Assembly: GCA_024642285.1 (NCBI GenBank)
Contig: JAHEBJ010000001.1
Span: forward strand, 124,001-188,000
Reading direction: 5' to 3'
DNA from: Sphingobacteriales bacterium
GTDB lineage: Bacteria; Bacteroidota; Bacteroidia; Chitinophagales; Chitinophagaceae
Length of the DNA: 64,000 nucleotides
Shown: piece by piece, positions 1-10,614 of the stretch
Position numbering within the stretch: position 1 is the stretch's first letter
How the letters are laid out: each line of letters opens with the position of its first letter
Notes under the pieces: model-generated
Databases searched by the model: none
The model's input: only the letters and a program-made list of their open reading frames with translations
Told to the model about the DNA's origin: nothing
Program-made: the position numbers and the translations under genes

Positions 1-24
1 TATGGTCAGCAGTTTAAGCACGGG

Positions 25-597
25 TTATAATTTGCTTTTGATTTCATCACTCATCGGTTGAACCTTACTATTGAAGTAGTTTATTAAAGTTCCGTTCTCA
101 TCCAATAAGAACTTTCCGAAATTCCAATTCACTTCCGCATCTAAAACACCGTTCTGATTTTTATTACAAAGCCATTTATATATCGGAGCCATATCTTCTC
201 CTTTAACGGAAATTTTTGCAGCCATTGGAAAAGTTACACCGTAGTTCTTTTTGCAGAATTCTTTGATCTCTGCATTGCTGCCAGGTTCCTGTCCACCAAA
301 ATTGTTGGCAGGGAATCCTACGATAACCAGTTTGTCTTTATAACTTTCGTATAATTTCTGAAGGTCTTCATACTGTGGTGTATTGCCACATTTGCTTGCA
401 GTATTAACGATTAATATTTTCTTTCCTTTGAAAGTTGAAAAATCGATTGTCCCCCCTTCCAGGCCTTCAACTTTAAAATCGTAAATAGATTTTTCTGTAA
501 CAATCTTTTTAGATGCCGAATTGTTTGCGACCTTAGTTTCGGCCGTTTTTAAATTACAGGAAAGTAAAACAGCGCTGATAGTTAATAGTTTAATCAT
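25..597 (-). CDS. Glutathione peroxidase family protein, probable lipoprotein
   Basis: Reads ...NTASKCGNTPQYEDLQKLY...GFPANNFGGQEPG...VNWNFGKFL, typical of glutathione peroxidases with active-site Cys; N-terminal lipobox-like LLSC. Confidence 0.9.
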   Translation of the reverse strand: MIKLLTISAVLLSCNLKTAETKVANNSASKKIVTEKSIYDFKVEGLEGGTIDFSTFKGKKILIVNTASKCGNTPQYEDLQKLYESYKDKLVIVGFPANNFGGQEPGSNAEIKEFCKKNYGVTFPMAAKISVKGEDMAPIYKWLCNKNQNGVLDAEVNWNFGKFLLDENGTLINYFNSKVQPMSDEIKSKL

Positions 598-662
598 TGA
601 CTTATGCTTTAGTAGTTAATAACAATAGATTTACCGAATTGTTTATTCATCTGCAGTAAAAA

Positions 663-2072
663 TTACTGCCGTTCGTAGCAGCCCATATCAGGCGGACCAA
701 CATTTCTGTTTTTATCGTCCAGGTCTTTTGGAAAGCCCGTTAATACTCCGGCATTGATCCCGGGAGCTCCTGCATTTTTTGTAACTCTGAAATCGAAGAT
801 CTTTTTGTTAATGTCGATGCTGTCGAAAGAAGGATCAATATTATTTATATTTCCGGTAAGCACACTGTTTGAAGGATCATTTTGATTTCTGTAGATATTC
901 CTATCAAACAAAACGGTAAATGTATTGCCGCCCTGTTTGTTGACTGTTATTTCATTGTTCACAATACCTTCACTGCCCCAAAATATACTGTTGCGGAACA
1001 CTGCATTCAAATCGGAAATTAATGTGCCGCCAGCCTGAACAGTATAATTATTTACAGTAAGCACAGGATTTTTGTGGGTAAGGTAATTAGTTGAATAAGA
1101 TGCAACCGTACAATGTGTAAAATTATAAACACCACCATAACTTAAAATAATATTGTTGCCACAATTGCTGATCAAACTGTTGTCGGCCAGCAAGCTGCTG
1201 TTTACACAAAGTATACCGGCATCATAAGCATTGTCAACAATACATTGATGTAAAATAAGTTTTGGGTTTGCATTAACGGAAGGCTTTTCAACAACAACAG
1301 CCTGGTAAGCATTTTTTACCACAGCATAACTAATTACATTGTCTTTGCTGCTGCCGCGGAAATAAATACCTGGCCAGCTGGCAGGAAGGTCTTTGTAATC
1401 TTTATCAAGCCTGTCGCCGGTAAATATAACGTTAGCTGCATGTGTTCCATTTACGGCTAATGTGCCATCCACAATAAATGGTGCGTCGGCATGTAAATAA
1501 ACTTTGCAACCGGCTTGAATAGTTAGCGAAGCCGTTGTGTCAATTCTGATACTTCCAAGAATAACATATGACAGCGCATTTGTCCAGACGACATTACCAG
1601 TGATAATCGTATTGCGTAAAAAAAATGCATTTTGTCCGAAAGCTTGCAATTGAACGTAACGGTCGTTCCCATTATAATTTATCAGGATGCTGTCGCTTAC
1701 AATAAAGGGGAGATTGGCTGCATTGGGATCGATGGTTACAGAAACAAATACATAGATACTGTCGTTCGCATTAATAACAAGGTCGTCTACTTCAGTTGTT
1801 GAAGCACCATCTACATTCATTTTATAAGCTGAGGTTACACCTCCCATCAGTTTTACTTTACTAAGTCGCAACTTCTGGCTGTTTTCGTTGATGATCTTGA
1901 ATGATTTGGTAACAGAGCCAGTTGTAGTAAAAACAGTGTCGTATTTTAAACTATCGGCAGTAATATAAAGTTGGGCAAATTCGCTGGTGATAAATGAATC
2001 CTTTTTACAGGAAGCAAGGATAATGCAAAAGGTAAAAGTAAAAAGGCAAAAAAGGATTGGGATTTTCTTCAT
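663..2072 (-). CDS. Secreted lipoprotein, probable right-handed beta-helix/parallel beta repeat protein
   Basis: Signal peptide with lipobox (ILASCKKD); beta-helix-like sequence; C-terminal GPPDMGCYERQ. Confidence 0.6.
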   Translation of the reverse strand: MKKIPILFCLFTFTFCIILASCKKDSFITSEFAQLYITADSLKYDTVFTTTGSVTKSFKIINENSQKLRLSKVKLMGGVTSAYKMNVDGASTTEVDDLVINANDSIYVFVSVTIDPNAANLPFIVSDSILINYNGNDRYVQLQAFGQNAFFLRNTIITGNVVWTNALSYVILGSIRIDTTASLTIQAGCKVYLHADAPFIVDGTLAVNGTHAANVIFTGDRLDKDYKDLPASWPGIYFRGSSKDNVISYAVVKNAYQAVVVEKPSVNANPKLILHQCIVDNAYDAGILCVNSSLLADNSLISNCGNNIILSYGGVYNFTHCTVASYSTNYLTHKNPVLTVNNYTVQAGGTLISDLNAVFRNSIFWGSEGIVNNEITVNKQGGNTFTVLFDRNIYRNQNDPSNSVLTGNINNIDPSFDSIDINKKIFDFRVTKNAGAPGINAGVLTGFPKDLDDKNRNVGPPDMGCYERQ

Positions 2073-2107
2073 TTTTCAAATTTAGACTACTAAATACAAA
2101 CGGCAAA

Positions 2108-2812
2108 CTATTTGGGTGCATAGGCCAATGTTGCGATGCTTAACGTTGTGCCGACTGTTTGCAGTATCACAGAACCACAGGCTTCTAAAGTAGCGCCGGT
2201 GGTTACCACATCATCAACGAGTAGAAGATGTTTACCTGCCAGTTCTTTTTCTTTTACCACTTTAAAACTGTCTTTTACATTTTCCCAACGCTCGGTACGG
2301 TGTTTACGTGTTTGTGTTTCGGTGGCATGTTGCCTGATGACATACATATTATATACAGGAACATTCATTACCGAAGACATGCCATCGCAGATTACTGCTG
2401 CCTGATTGTAGCCACGTTTGTGTTCTTTTTCTGCGTAAAGTGGTAATGGAATGAGAGCATCAATATTTTTAAAGCGATCTGCTTTCAATATTGTCTTTCC
2501 CATCAGCTCTCCCAGGTAAAAACCAATTTTGGTATCGCCCTTGTATTTAAGCTGATGAATGAGATGTTGGATTAAAAATTCTTTTGAAAAATAAAACTGG
2601 CTGTAGGCGGCTTGCAGCGGAATCCTGCCCCAAAAATATTTTTCAACCGGATTATTGGCAAGGTTTGCAAAATTTGTGTGGGGCAGATCGTGAATACATT
2701 TCAGGCAAAGCAGGTTGTCTTCGTCAAGTAAATCTGATCCACAGCCTGTACAGACATGCGGATAGAGAAGATGAATTGTGCTATTGAAGATATTTTTAAG
2801 GTTGGCAATCAT
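2108..2812 (-). CDS. ComF family amidophosphoribosyltransferase-like protein
   Basis: N-terminal Zn-type CxxC...CLKC and C-terminal PRPP motif LLVDDVVTTGAT. Confidence 0.9.
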   Translation of the reverse strand: MIANLKNIFNSTIHLLYPHVCTGCGSDLLDEDNLLCLKCIHDLPHTNFANLANNPVEKYFWGRIPLQAAYSQFYFSKEFLIQHLIHQLKYKGDTKIGFYLGELMGKTILKADRFKNIDALIPLPLYAEKEHKRGYNQAAVICDGMSSVMNVPVYNMYVIRQHATETQTRKHRTERWENVKDSFKVVKEKELAGKHLLLVDDVVTTGATLEACGSVILQTVGTTLSIATLAYAPK

Positions 2813-2836
2813 TTTTCAAATAATTACCTATACAAG

Positions 2837-4210
2837 TTAAAACAAATACTGATACAATTCCTCCACCTTACTCAGTGGCACCACTTCAATATTGTGTTTT
2901 ATTTTGCCCAACGATTTGGAATTGTACTTGCTGAGAATGATTTTTTCAAAGCCTAATTTTTCTGCTTCGGCAATGCGCTGTTCAATCCTATTCACAGCTC
3001 GTATCTCTCCACTCAATCCAACTTCGCCTGCAAAACAATAATGTTGGTTAATGGGCACATCTTCGTAACTGCTAAGCAAAGCACTTACAATTGCCAGATC
3101 AATTGATGGATCTTCAACTTTTATTCCCCCGGCAATATTTATAAAAACATCTTTAACACCAAAATGGAAACCCCCACGCTTTTCAAGTACAGCTAATAAA
3201 AGCTGTAACCGTCGTAAATCAAAACCGCTTACAGTTCTTTGAGGAGTTCCGTAGACACTTTGTGTAACCAATGCCTGCCCTTCAATCAATAAAGGACGCA
3301 TGCCTTCCATAGTTGCAGCAATGGCAATACCGCTTAACTGCTCTTCTTTTTGTGTAATTAAAATTTCAGATGGATTGCTTACAGCTCTCATACCTGTGCC
3401 GGTCATTTCGTAAATGCCCAACTCGGATGTGGAACCAAAACGATTTTTAAGCGTACGTAAAATTCTGTATGCATAATGTTGGTCGCCTTCAAACTGTAAA
3501 ACAGTATCAACCATGTGCTCTAATATCTTTGGGCCGGCAATCGCACCGTCTTTGGTGATATGGCCAATTAAGAAAACAGGTGTGCTTGTTTCTTTGGCAA
3601 AGCGTTGCAGTTCTCCTGCTGTTTCCCTTATCTGGCTTATGCTTCCGGGGCCGCTCTCTACAAACGGCGATTGCAGTGTTTGAATGGAATCAACAATCAC
3701 CAGTTGTGGTTTTAGTTTTTTTATTTCCTGAAAAATAGTTTGTGTATTTGTTTCGGTAAGGATATAAAAGTTATCGCTGCCAACGCCAATCCTGTCGGCA
3801 CGCATTTTTATTTGCTGCTCACTTTCCTCACCACTTATATATAATGTAACAACATCGCCAAGTTGCAAACCGTTTTGTAAAAATAAAGTTGATTTGCCTA
3901 TACCCGGTTCGCCGGCAACTAAAACGATGCTCCCTAAAACTATGCCGCCTCCAAGTACGCGGTTTAATTCTGCATCGGTTGTAAGAATTCTTTTTTCTTC
4001 GGCACTGCTTACATCATTTATTGAAATGGTTTTTTGTTTTCCCAATCCGGAGAAATCCCGCCAGTCATCTTTTTCTTTTTTATCGCTGCCTTTTACAATT
4101 ACTTCTTCCGCAAAAGTATTCCAGGAATTACAGCCCGGGCATTTGCCCAACCATTTGGCGCTTTCGTAACCACAACTCTGGCAAAAAAATGCCGACTTAG
4201 TTTTACTCAT
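2837..4210 (-). CDS. radA: DNA repair protein RadA
   Basis: N-terminal CxxC...CPGC zinc finger, Walker A GEPGIGKST, KNRFG motif, C-terminal Lon-like domain. Confidence 0.97.
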   Translation of the reverse strand: MSKTKSAFFCQSCGYESAKWLGKCPGCNSWNTFAEEVIVKGSDKKEKDDWRDFSGLGKQKTISINDVSSAEEKRILTTDAELNRVLGGGIVLGSIVLVAGEPGIGKSTLFLQNGLQLGDVVTLYISGEESEQQIKMRADRIGVGSDNFYILTETNTQTIFQEIKKLKPQLVIVDSIQTLQSPFVESGPGSISQIRETAGELQRFAKETSTPVFLIGHITKDGAIAGPKILEHMVDTVLQFEGDQHYAYRILRTLKNRFGSTSELGIYEMTGTGMRAVSNPSEILITQKEEQLSGIAIAATMEGMRPLLIEGQALVTQSVYGTPQRTVSGFDLRRLQLLLAVLEKRGGFHFGVKDVFINIAGGIKVEDPSIDLAIVSALLSSYEDVPINQHYCFAGEVGLSGEIRAVNRIEQRIAEAEKLGFEKIILSKYNSKSLGKIKHNIEVVPLSKVEELYQYLF

Positions 4211-4661
4211 GCCGTAAATGTAAATTGGAAAAAGAAGAATGAAAAAAGAATTAGCGGGAAATTGTTTTGTCTAAAAAAACTCAATAGGCTGAGCGTAGAT
4301 TATGTTTTATTAAAACAGTATTGCTTAAAAATTGAACTGTTTTAATAGAGTTGCTGAAAAGTAAAAGGGTCAACATTTCTGCTGACCCTTTGTACTTACT
4401 AACCCATTAAATTCTATTGCTAAATTACAATTTCAGCCCACATAAAAAAATTAATTTTCGGGTATGTGAATAAGTTAATAGAAGGGAATAGGCGAAACCA
4501 GATTGGGGAAGAATGTAGCTTAATCTGTTGAAAACCAGTGAAATAACATAAAAAAGACAGTCCTGAATTTTAGCAGATTGGTCCAAAAAAGGGAAAATAT
4601 ATTTTTAAAATAATTTGGTTTATAAAATAAACTACTTTACGTTTGTGGGAAATTTGGGAGA

Positions 4662-6920
4662 ATGAAATACCTGCTGACTATATTCCTTTTGTTTATGATG
4701 TTTACCGTGGAGGCACAGGTAAATGTGTCTGGAAGAATTACTGATACCAAGGGTAAGCCAGTTTACGGAGTTAGTATAAGCATTAGAGATTCATATGATG
4801 GAGCTACCTCCGATTCGAGCGGAAATTTCTCTTTTACTACCACTGAGAAAGGTAAACAGATATTTGAGGCATCCATTGTTGGATACCGCCCGTTTGAGCA
4901 AGAGCTTATTTTAGGAACTACTCCAATAATAATTAATGTTAATGTAAAGGAATTGATTACCGAATTAAAAGCAGTTGTAATATCTGCTGGTTCCTTTGTG
5001 GCCAGCGATAAAAATAAGGGGGCTGTTTTATCGGCTCTTGATATTGTTACAACCCCCAGTGCCAATGGAGACGTTACCAGTGCTTTTAAAACTTTGCCAG
5101 GTACACAGCAAGTTGGAGAAAGCGAAGGCTTGTTTGTAAGAGGCGGTTCGGCAACTGAGAGTAAGATCTACATGGATGGCAATCTGGTAAATAATTTTTT
5201 TTACAGCAGTACACCGGGCATTGCAACCCGTGGCCGTTTCAATCCTTTTCTTTTTAAGGGAACTATTTTCAGTTCGGGAGGATACTCGGCTTTGTATGGT
5301 CAGGCACTTTCGTCTGCCTTGATCTTAGAAAGCAATGATCTGCCAGAGAGAACACAGGCTGATCTCGGAATATCTGTAATTGGTGTTGGAGGCGGGATTC
5401 AACATTTATCGAAGGACAAAAAATCATCTTGGGGCGGTTCTTATAATTATGCTAACCTGTGGCTGGGTTTTGCCATTAATAAACAAAAGCAGGATTTTTT
5501 TCAAATACCTGTTTACCATCAGGGAGATGCTAATTTCCGAATTAAAAGAAAGAGCGGAGGTTTTATAAAGTACTATGGCTATATAAGTGCTAATAAAACC
5601 GGTTTTAGAAGTGCTGATATAGATTCAGCCGTTTTAAAAAATGCATTTTCAATAAACAATTTTAATACTTACCAGAATATTAACTGGCGTGAAAATTTTG
5701 GCATGGGCTGGAAGATCACTACCGGATTAAGCTTTAGTACCAATAAAGATGACATGATTAATGAATTGCAGGATGCAAATAATCAAAAACAGGTTATTAC
5801 CAACCCATCGTTCTACGCCTTTAAAAATTTTAATCTGAATAATAATGCACAATATGCGCAAGCAAGAGTTGTGGTTGATAAAAAACTAAATGGCCTCAAT
5901 GTGATTCGTTTTGGAGCTGATTATTTTTACAGCAAAGAAAAATCTACTTATACTTTATTTGACGGAAGCCAGTTTTCCGAATCGGTTACAGACAATATGG
6001 TATCGGTATTTTCAGAAGCGGATATTTTTATTACTAATAGTCTGGCTGCAAAAGTTGGCGGCCGGGTTGAACATTCGCAGGTAGTTAATAAATGGAATAT
6101 TGCTCCCCGTGTTTCGGTAGCATACAAGTTTAAAAACAATAGTCAGGCATCTTTTGCTTATGGATTATTCTATCAAAACCCCGAAAGGAGGTATTTGCCA
6201 ACTGTTGCCGGCATAGATTATTCAAGAGCGGCTCATTATATATTACAATATCAAAAAATGACCAGCGACCGCACGTTCAGAGTAGAGGCTTTTTATAAGA
6301 AGTACACCGATCTGTATAAAACATCTACTTCGCCAACCGGCCGTGAAGTGGCAACCAACAACAACGGATTTGGCCATGCAACCGGACTGGAGTTTTTCTT
6401 CAGAGATAAAAAAACATTTAAGAATGTTGACTATTGGATATCCTATTCTTATTTAGATACTAAACGTGATTATTTAAATTATCCGCAGGCCATTACACCG
6501 TCTTTTGCGGCCAATCATACAGCAGCATTTGTAATAAAAAAGTTTGTTACCAATTGGAAAACGGGCTTCAACATGAGTTACAATTTTGCCACAGGAAGGC
6601 CCTACTATTATTTTGCTTACGATAACACACAGAACAAATATGTAATTGGCGATGCAGGCAAAACCATCAATTACAACAGTATGAGTTTTAGTGTGAATTA
6701 TTTACCAAGCATCGGCAAGAAAAATCCAAAGGCATTTGTAGTGTGGGTACTTGGTATTAATAATGTGTTGGGGCAAAAGCAGGTATTCAACTATAATTAT
6801 AATAATGCCGGTACCAGGAAGGAAGCAGTTACACCGCCATCAAAACGATTTATTTTCATCGGCTGTTTTTTAAGTTTTGGTATCGACAGAACACAGGATG
6901 CAATAAATAATAACCTTTAA
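4662..6920 (+). CDS. TonB-dependent receptor with carboxypeptidase-regulatory-like N-terminal domain
   Basis: VSGRITDTKGKPVYGVSISI...; plug domain GESEGLFVRGGSATESKIYMDGNLV; long beta-barrel. Confidence 0.93.
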   Translation: MKYLLTIFLLFMMFTVEAQVNVSGRITDTKGKPVYGVSISIRDSYDGATSDSSGNFSFTTTEKGKQIFEASIVGYRPFEQELILGTTPIIINVNVKELITELKAVVISAGSFVASDKNKGAVLSALDIVTTPSANGDVTSAFKTLPGTQQVGESEGLFVRGGSATESKIYMDGNLVNNFFYSSTPGIATRGRFNPFLFKGTIFSSGGYSALYGQALSSALILESNDLPERTQADLGISVIGVGGGIQHLSKDKKSSWGGSYNYANLWLGFAINKQKQDFFQIPVYHQGDANFRIKRKSGGFIKYYGYISANKTGFRSADIDSAVLKNAFSINNFNTYQNINWRENFGMGWKITTGLSFSTNKDDMINELQDANNQKQVITNPSFYAFKNFNLNNNAQYAQARVVVDKKLNGLNVIRFGADYFYSKEKSTYTLFDGSQFSESVTDNMVSVFSEADIFITNSLAAKVGGRVEHSQVVNKWNIAPRVSVAYKFKNNSQASFAYGLFYQNPERRYLPTVAGIDYSRAAHYILQYQKMTSDRTFRVEAFYKKYTDLYKTSTSPTGREVATNNNGFGHATGLEFFFRDKKTFKNVDYWISYSYLDTKRDYLNYPQAITPSFAANHTAAFVIKKFVTNWKTGFNMSYNFATGRPYYYFAYDNTQNKYVIGDAGKTINYNSMSFSVNYLPSIGKKNPKAFVVWVLGINNVLGQKQVFNYNYNNAGTRKEAVTPPSKRFIFIGCFLSFGIDRTQDAINNNL

Positions 6921-6931
6921 ATAGTTTAACC

Positions 6932-7258
6932 ATGTCAAATTACAAACCAGCTCCTGATGGGAAAGACCCAGTACTATGGGAGATTGCTCAAAGAAGAGCA
7001 AGTTTTAAATCACATTTAATAAGTTACGTTATTGTAAATGCATTTTTATGGGCTATATGGTTCATGTCTTCGAGCCGTTATCCCGATTTTAACTTCCATA
7101 ACGTTTGGAACGGACACTGGCCCTGGCCATTATGGGCAACACTGGGCTGGGGAATAGGATTGGCATTTCATTTTGCCGGAGCTTATATTTTTCCAAAGGC
7201 AAACTCTATAGAGAGTGAGTATGAAAAACTAAAAAATCAACAACAAAAAAATAAATAA
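6932..7258 (+). CDS. 2TM-domain membrane protein
   Basis: Two hydrophobic helices with the pattern A..R...FK.HL..Y..VN.FLW.IW. Confidence 0.7.
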   Translation: MSNYKPAPDGKDPVLWEIAQRRASFKSHLISYVIVNAFLWAIWFMSSSRYPDFNFHNVWNGHWPWPLWATLGWGIGLAFHFAGAYIFPKANSIESEYEKLKNQQQKNK

Positions 7259-7287
7259 ACATCAATCATCGCTAATATCTATCAGTT

Positions 7288-7306
7288 CTCCCGATAAAAT
7301 CGGGAG
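7288..7306. repeat. Short intergenic palindrome
   Basis: CTCCCGAT-AAA-ATCGGGAG, not followed by a T-run. Confidence 0.6.
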
Positions 7307-7335
7307 GCTGGATGGTGAGGCCAAAATTAAAATCA

Positions 7336-7977
7336 ATGAAAAAGTTTTTTCTAATCGCCGCTATTTCTTTTTTAGCAATTGGCACCCATGCACAAAGTGA
7401 AAAATACCTCGCCAGCATGAAAAGCAATATTGCAGCCATTGATACCAGTTTTAAGAACCCTGCAAATTTATTAGCACTTGCCAACAAATTTGAGCGTATT
7501 GCAACAGCAGAAAAAGATCAATGGCTGGCGTATTATTATGCTGCGCTTTGCCAGGTTAATTATACATACATGGAGCAGGACAAATCCAAAGTAGATGCCA
7601 TTGCAGATAAAGCAACTGAGTTAATTGACAAGGCTGATGCGCTGCAACCAAAAAACTCTGAGATAAGCTGCATAAAAAGTATGATTGCAAGTGCCCATAT
7701 GATGGTAAACCCCATGCAACGTTATCAGGAGTATGGCCCTGAATCAGCATCTTATCTTGATGATGCCATACAGCAGGATTCAAACAATCCAAGGCCCGAG
7801 TATTTAAAAGGCCAGGGACTAAAATACACTCCCGATCAATTTGGCGGTGGCTGCGTTACTGCAAAGCCGATTTTACAGTCATCGCTGGATAAGTATAATA
7901 AATTTACTCCAGCGAGTGAAATTCATCCAAATTGGGGTAAGGAAAGAGTTGAAATGTTGTTAGCTGAATGTAAATAA
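7336..7977 (+). CDS. Secreted TPR-like hypothetical protein
   Basis: Start trimmed from ORF start 7312 to an internal ATG with clear signal peptide MKKFFLIAAISFLAIGTHAQ; helical repeat-like body. Confidence 0.6.
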   Translation: MKKFFLIAAISFLAIGTHAQSEKYLASMKSNIAAIDTSFKNPANLLALANKFERIATAEKDQWLAYYYAALCQVNYTYMEQDKSKVDAIADKATELIDKADALQPKNSEISCIKSMIASAHMMVNPMQRYQEYGPESASYLDDAIQQDSNNPRPEYLKGQGLKYTPDQFGGGCVTAKPILQSSLDKYNKFTPASEIHPNWGKERVEMLLAECK

Positions 7978-8008
7978 TTGGTTAAAGAACAACCGTAAAC
8001 AAAGTAAT

Positions 8009-8620
8009 ATGAATACACAAGACCAAAACCTGTCACCAGCCGATAGTTTGCTGCTGATCAACAATATGATCAACCAGGCGAAAAACCGCTTCAGTGAAAA
8101 TGGGTTTTTATACCTGCTATGGGGATGGCTGATATTTTTCTGTGCTATCGGACACTTTGTACTTATAAAACTTGACCTTTTTAAGCACCCCGAAATTATT
8201 TGGGCCAGTTGCTGGCTGGCAGTCATTTACCAAATCTTTTATTTAACAAAGAGAAGTAAAAAAGAAACGGTAAAAACGTACAGTGAAAATATTATCGGGT
8301 TTGTGTGGATGAGTTTTGGAATAACCATGGGAATAATTTCATTCATCGTGGGAAAAACAAATAACTGGGAGTTAATCAATTCTCTGTTGTTGATGTTATA
8401 TGGTACGCCTACTTTCTTGTCGGGTGTTGTAATGCGGTTCAAACCCTTAAAGGTAGGTGGAATTATTTGTTGGGTGCTGGCAGTTGTTTCTGCATATCTG
8501 TTACCGATCTATGTTTTGCTGCTGTTGGCGGTAGCGGTAATTGCCGCATGGATCATTCCCGGGTATATACTTCGCAGAAAATACCTGCTGGAGAACAATG
8601 CTGAAATGAAAAGTACATAG
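8009..8620 (+). CDS. Multi-pass membrane protein, tandem paralog 1
   Basis: Hydrophobic; shares N-terminal LL.I..MINQAKN..S..G....LWG signature with the next gene. Confidence 0.6.
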   Translation: MNTQDQNLSPADSLLLINNMINQAKNRFSENGFLYLLWGWLIFFCAIGHFVLIKLDLFKHPEIIWASCWLAVIYQIFYLTKRSKKETVKTYSENIIGFVWMSFGITMGIISFIVGKTNNWELINSLLLMLYGTPTFLSGVVMRFKPLKVGGIICWVLAVVSAYLLPIYVLLLLAVAVIAAWIIPGYILRRKYLLENNAEMKST

Positions 8621-8666
8621 ATCTGAAGGACGCATTAAAAAATAAATTTTCAATAAATCGATTACT

Positions 8667-9260
8667 ATGTCTACGGAGCAACATCTTTCAAATGAAAAAA
8701 GCCTGGCCATCATTCATCAAATGATCAACCAGGCAAAAAATAATATATCTGATAGCGGCCTTAGCTGGCTTTTGTGGGGTGTTGCGCTTTTTCTCACTTC
8801 AGTGTCAACTTATATTTTTATTGATATTGGTTCGGATAATATTTTTTTAGGGTGGAACATTTTTGGAATTGTAACAATATTGTTGCTCAGCTATGAGATC
8901 TTCAGACCCAAAAAAAAATCGGTAAGAACTTACCTCGATGACATATTAAGGCTGGTCGATATCGGATTTATCGTTTGTCTTTTCATCATCATTTTTTCTA
9001 TAAATTATTCTGTGGGTCCGAACAACGGATTTGGTTTTATGCTCATGATCTTTGCCTTTTTAATGTTGGTAAAGGGCGGCGCCATTAAATCGAAGGCATT
9101 GATAGTTGGTGCAGTTGTTAACTGGGCTGCTGCAATTGCAGTTATCGTAAATACAGAATTCAGGTATGATATGTTGATTATGGCTGCCGCCGTATTGATC
9201 GGTTATATCATACCTGGCCTTTTATTAAGAGCTCAACACAAAAGAAATTCAATAAAATAA
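8667..9260 (+). CDS. Multi-pass membrane protein, tandem paralog 2
   Basis: Same signature (IIHQMINQAKNNISDSGLSWLLWG) and a similar C-terminal IIPG.LLR. Confidence 0.6.
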   Translation: MSTEQHLSNEKSLAIIHQMINQAKNNISDSGLSWLLWGVALFLTSVSTYIFIDIGSDNIFLGWNIFGIVTILLLSYEIFRPKKKSVRTYLDDILRLVDIGFIVCLFIIIFSINYSVGPNNGFGFMLMIFAFLMLVKGGAIKSKALIVGAVVNWAAAIAVIVNTEFRYDMLIMAAAVLIGYIIPGLLLRAQHKRNSIK

Positions 9261-9280
9261 TTATCTCAGGATTTTTCAAC

Positions 9281-9580
9281 ATGGAATTTAAAGAACTCGA
9301 TCCCATATTACATTCTCAATTGCGGCTTGCTGTAGTAAGCCTGCTGATAAGTGTACGTGAAGCCGAGTTTACTTTTCTTAAAGAAAAGACAAATGCAACC
9401 GCCGGAAATTTAAGTGTGCAGATCAATAAACTAAAAGATGCAGGTTACCTGGAGGTTATCAAACAGTTCAACAACAATTACCCACAAACCATCTGTAAGA
9501 TCACAAAAAAAGGAATTGATGCTTTTGAAGAATACGTAAAAGCTTTACAGACTTATATGAATCCCAATGACCAGCAATAA
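9281..9580 (+). CDS. Winged-helix transcriptional regulator
   Basis: DPILHSQLRLAVVSLLISVREAEFTFLKEKTNATAGNLSVQINKLKDAGYLEV, typical small wHTH. Confidence 0.85.
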   Translation: MEFKELDPILHSQLRLAVVSLLISVREAEFTFLKEKTNATAGNLSVQINKLKDAGYLEVIKQFNNNYPQTICKITKKGIDAFEEYVKALQTYMNPNDQQ

Positions 9581-9681
9581 ATACAATTTTGAACTATAGT
9601 TATCTTAAACTAACTCACTTCATAGGTTTTTTTAAACATTTTTACTGCTTATCCGTTTTACCTTTATTAATAAACTGATAC

Positions 9682-10614
9682 ATGCCAGCAATTATAAAAG
9701 TTAATAATCTTTCCAAAAAATTTAAGAAAATTAATGCTGTTGACGGACTTTCGTTTACAGTTCAAGAAGGAGATGTATACGGGTTTCTAGGACAAAATGG
9801 GGCAGGTAAATCTACAACTATCCGCATGTTGCTTACTTTGGTAAAACCTACAGCTGGTGACATCAGTATTTTTGGCAAAAATCTTTTTACCCATCGTGGC
9901 GAAATATTAAAGGATATTGGCGCCATTATTGAAAAACCAGATTTGTATAAATACCTAACGGCATTTGAAAACCTGGCCTTGTTTGCTAAAATAAGCGGGA
10001 TTAAAGCTGAGAAATCTTTCTTAATGGATCACTTGAAGATGGTTGAACTTGACGAAAGAGCACATGATAAAGTACACACATTCAGTCAGGGTATGAAACA
10101 AAGACTTGGAATAGCGGTAGCGCTTGTACATAATCCTAAGTTAATTATACTTGATGAACCAACTAACGGACTGGACCCACAAGGAATTGCAGATATGCGA
10201 ACACTCATTTTAAAATTGAGTCGCCAAATGGGAAAAACAATATTGGTTTCATCTCACCTGCTGAGCGAAATAGAACTGGTTGCCAATAAAATGCTCATCA
10301 TTCATAAAGGAAGAAAAATGATTGAAGGTAAAGTAGCAGAATTACTGGATCCGTCAAAATCTGTGGTGTATATAGAAACGCTAAACGATGAGAAAGCAAG
10401 GCAGGTCATTATTGAATCGTCCTGGCAAAGATATTTGCAGCCAGGTGCAAAAGGTATTCTGTTAAAAATGGATAAGGAACAAATTCCGGTACTCATCAGC
10501 TACTTGTCGCAATTAGATATTGGAATACTTGCAGTTAAGCCAACCCATTCACTGGAAGATTATTTTATTTCACTAACAACGCCCAACAACTATGTGGAAT
10601 CTTCTGCAAATTGA
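9682..10614 (+). CDS. ABC transporter ATP-binding protein
   Basis: Walker A GQNGAGKST, signature FSQGMKQRLGIA, Walker B LIILDEPTNGLD. Confidence 0.96.
   Translation: MPAIIKVNNLSKKFKKINAVDGLSFTVQEGDVYGFLGQNGAGKSTTIRMLLTLVKPTAGDISIFGKNLFTHRGEILKDIGAIIEKPDLYKYLTAFENLALFAKISGIKAEKSFLMDHLKMVELDERAHDKVHTFSQGMKQRLGIAVALVHNPKLIILDEPTNGLDPQGIADMRTLILKLSRQMGKTILVSSHLLSEIELVANKMLIIHKGRKMIEGKVAELLDPSKSVVYIETLNDEKARQVIIESSWQRYLQPGAKGILLKMDKEQIPVLISYLSQLDIGILAVKPTHSLEDYFISLTTPNNYVESSAN

Noticed and set aside
4364-4391. AAAGGGTCA...TGACCCTTT hairpin as terminator
   Set aside because: No clear T-run, and it sits in the gap between divergently transcribed genes (radA minus, TonB receptor plus), so no upstream gene to terminate.
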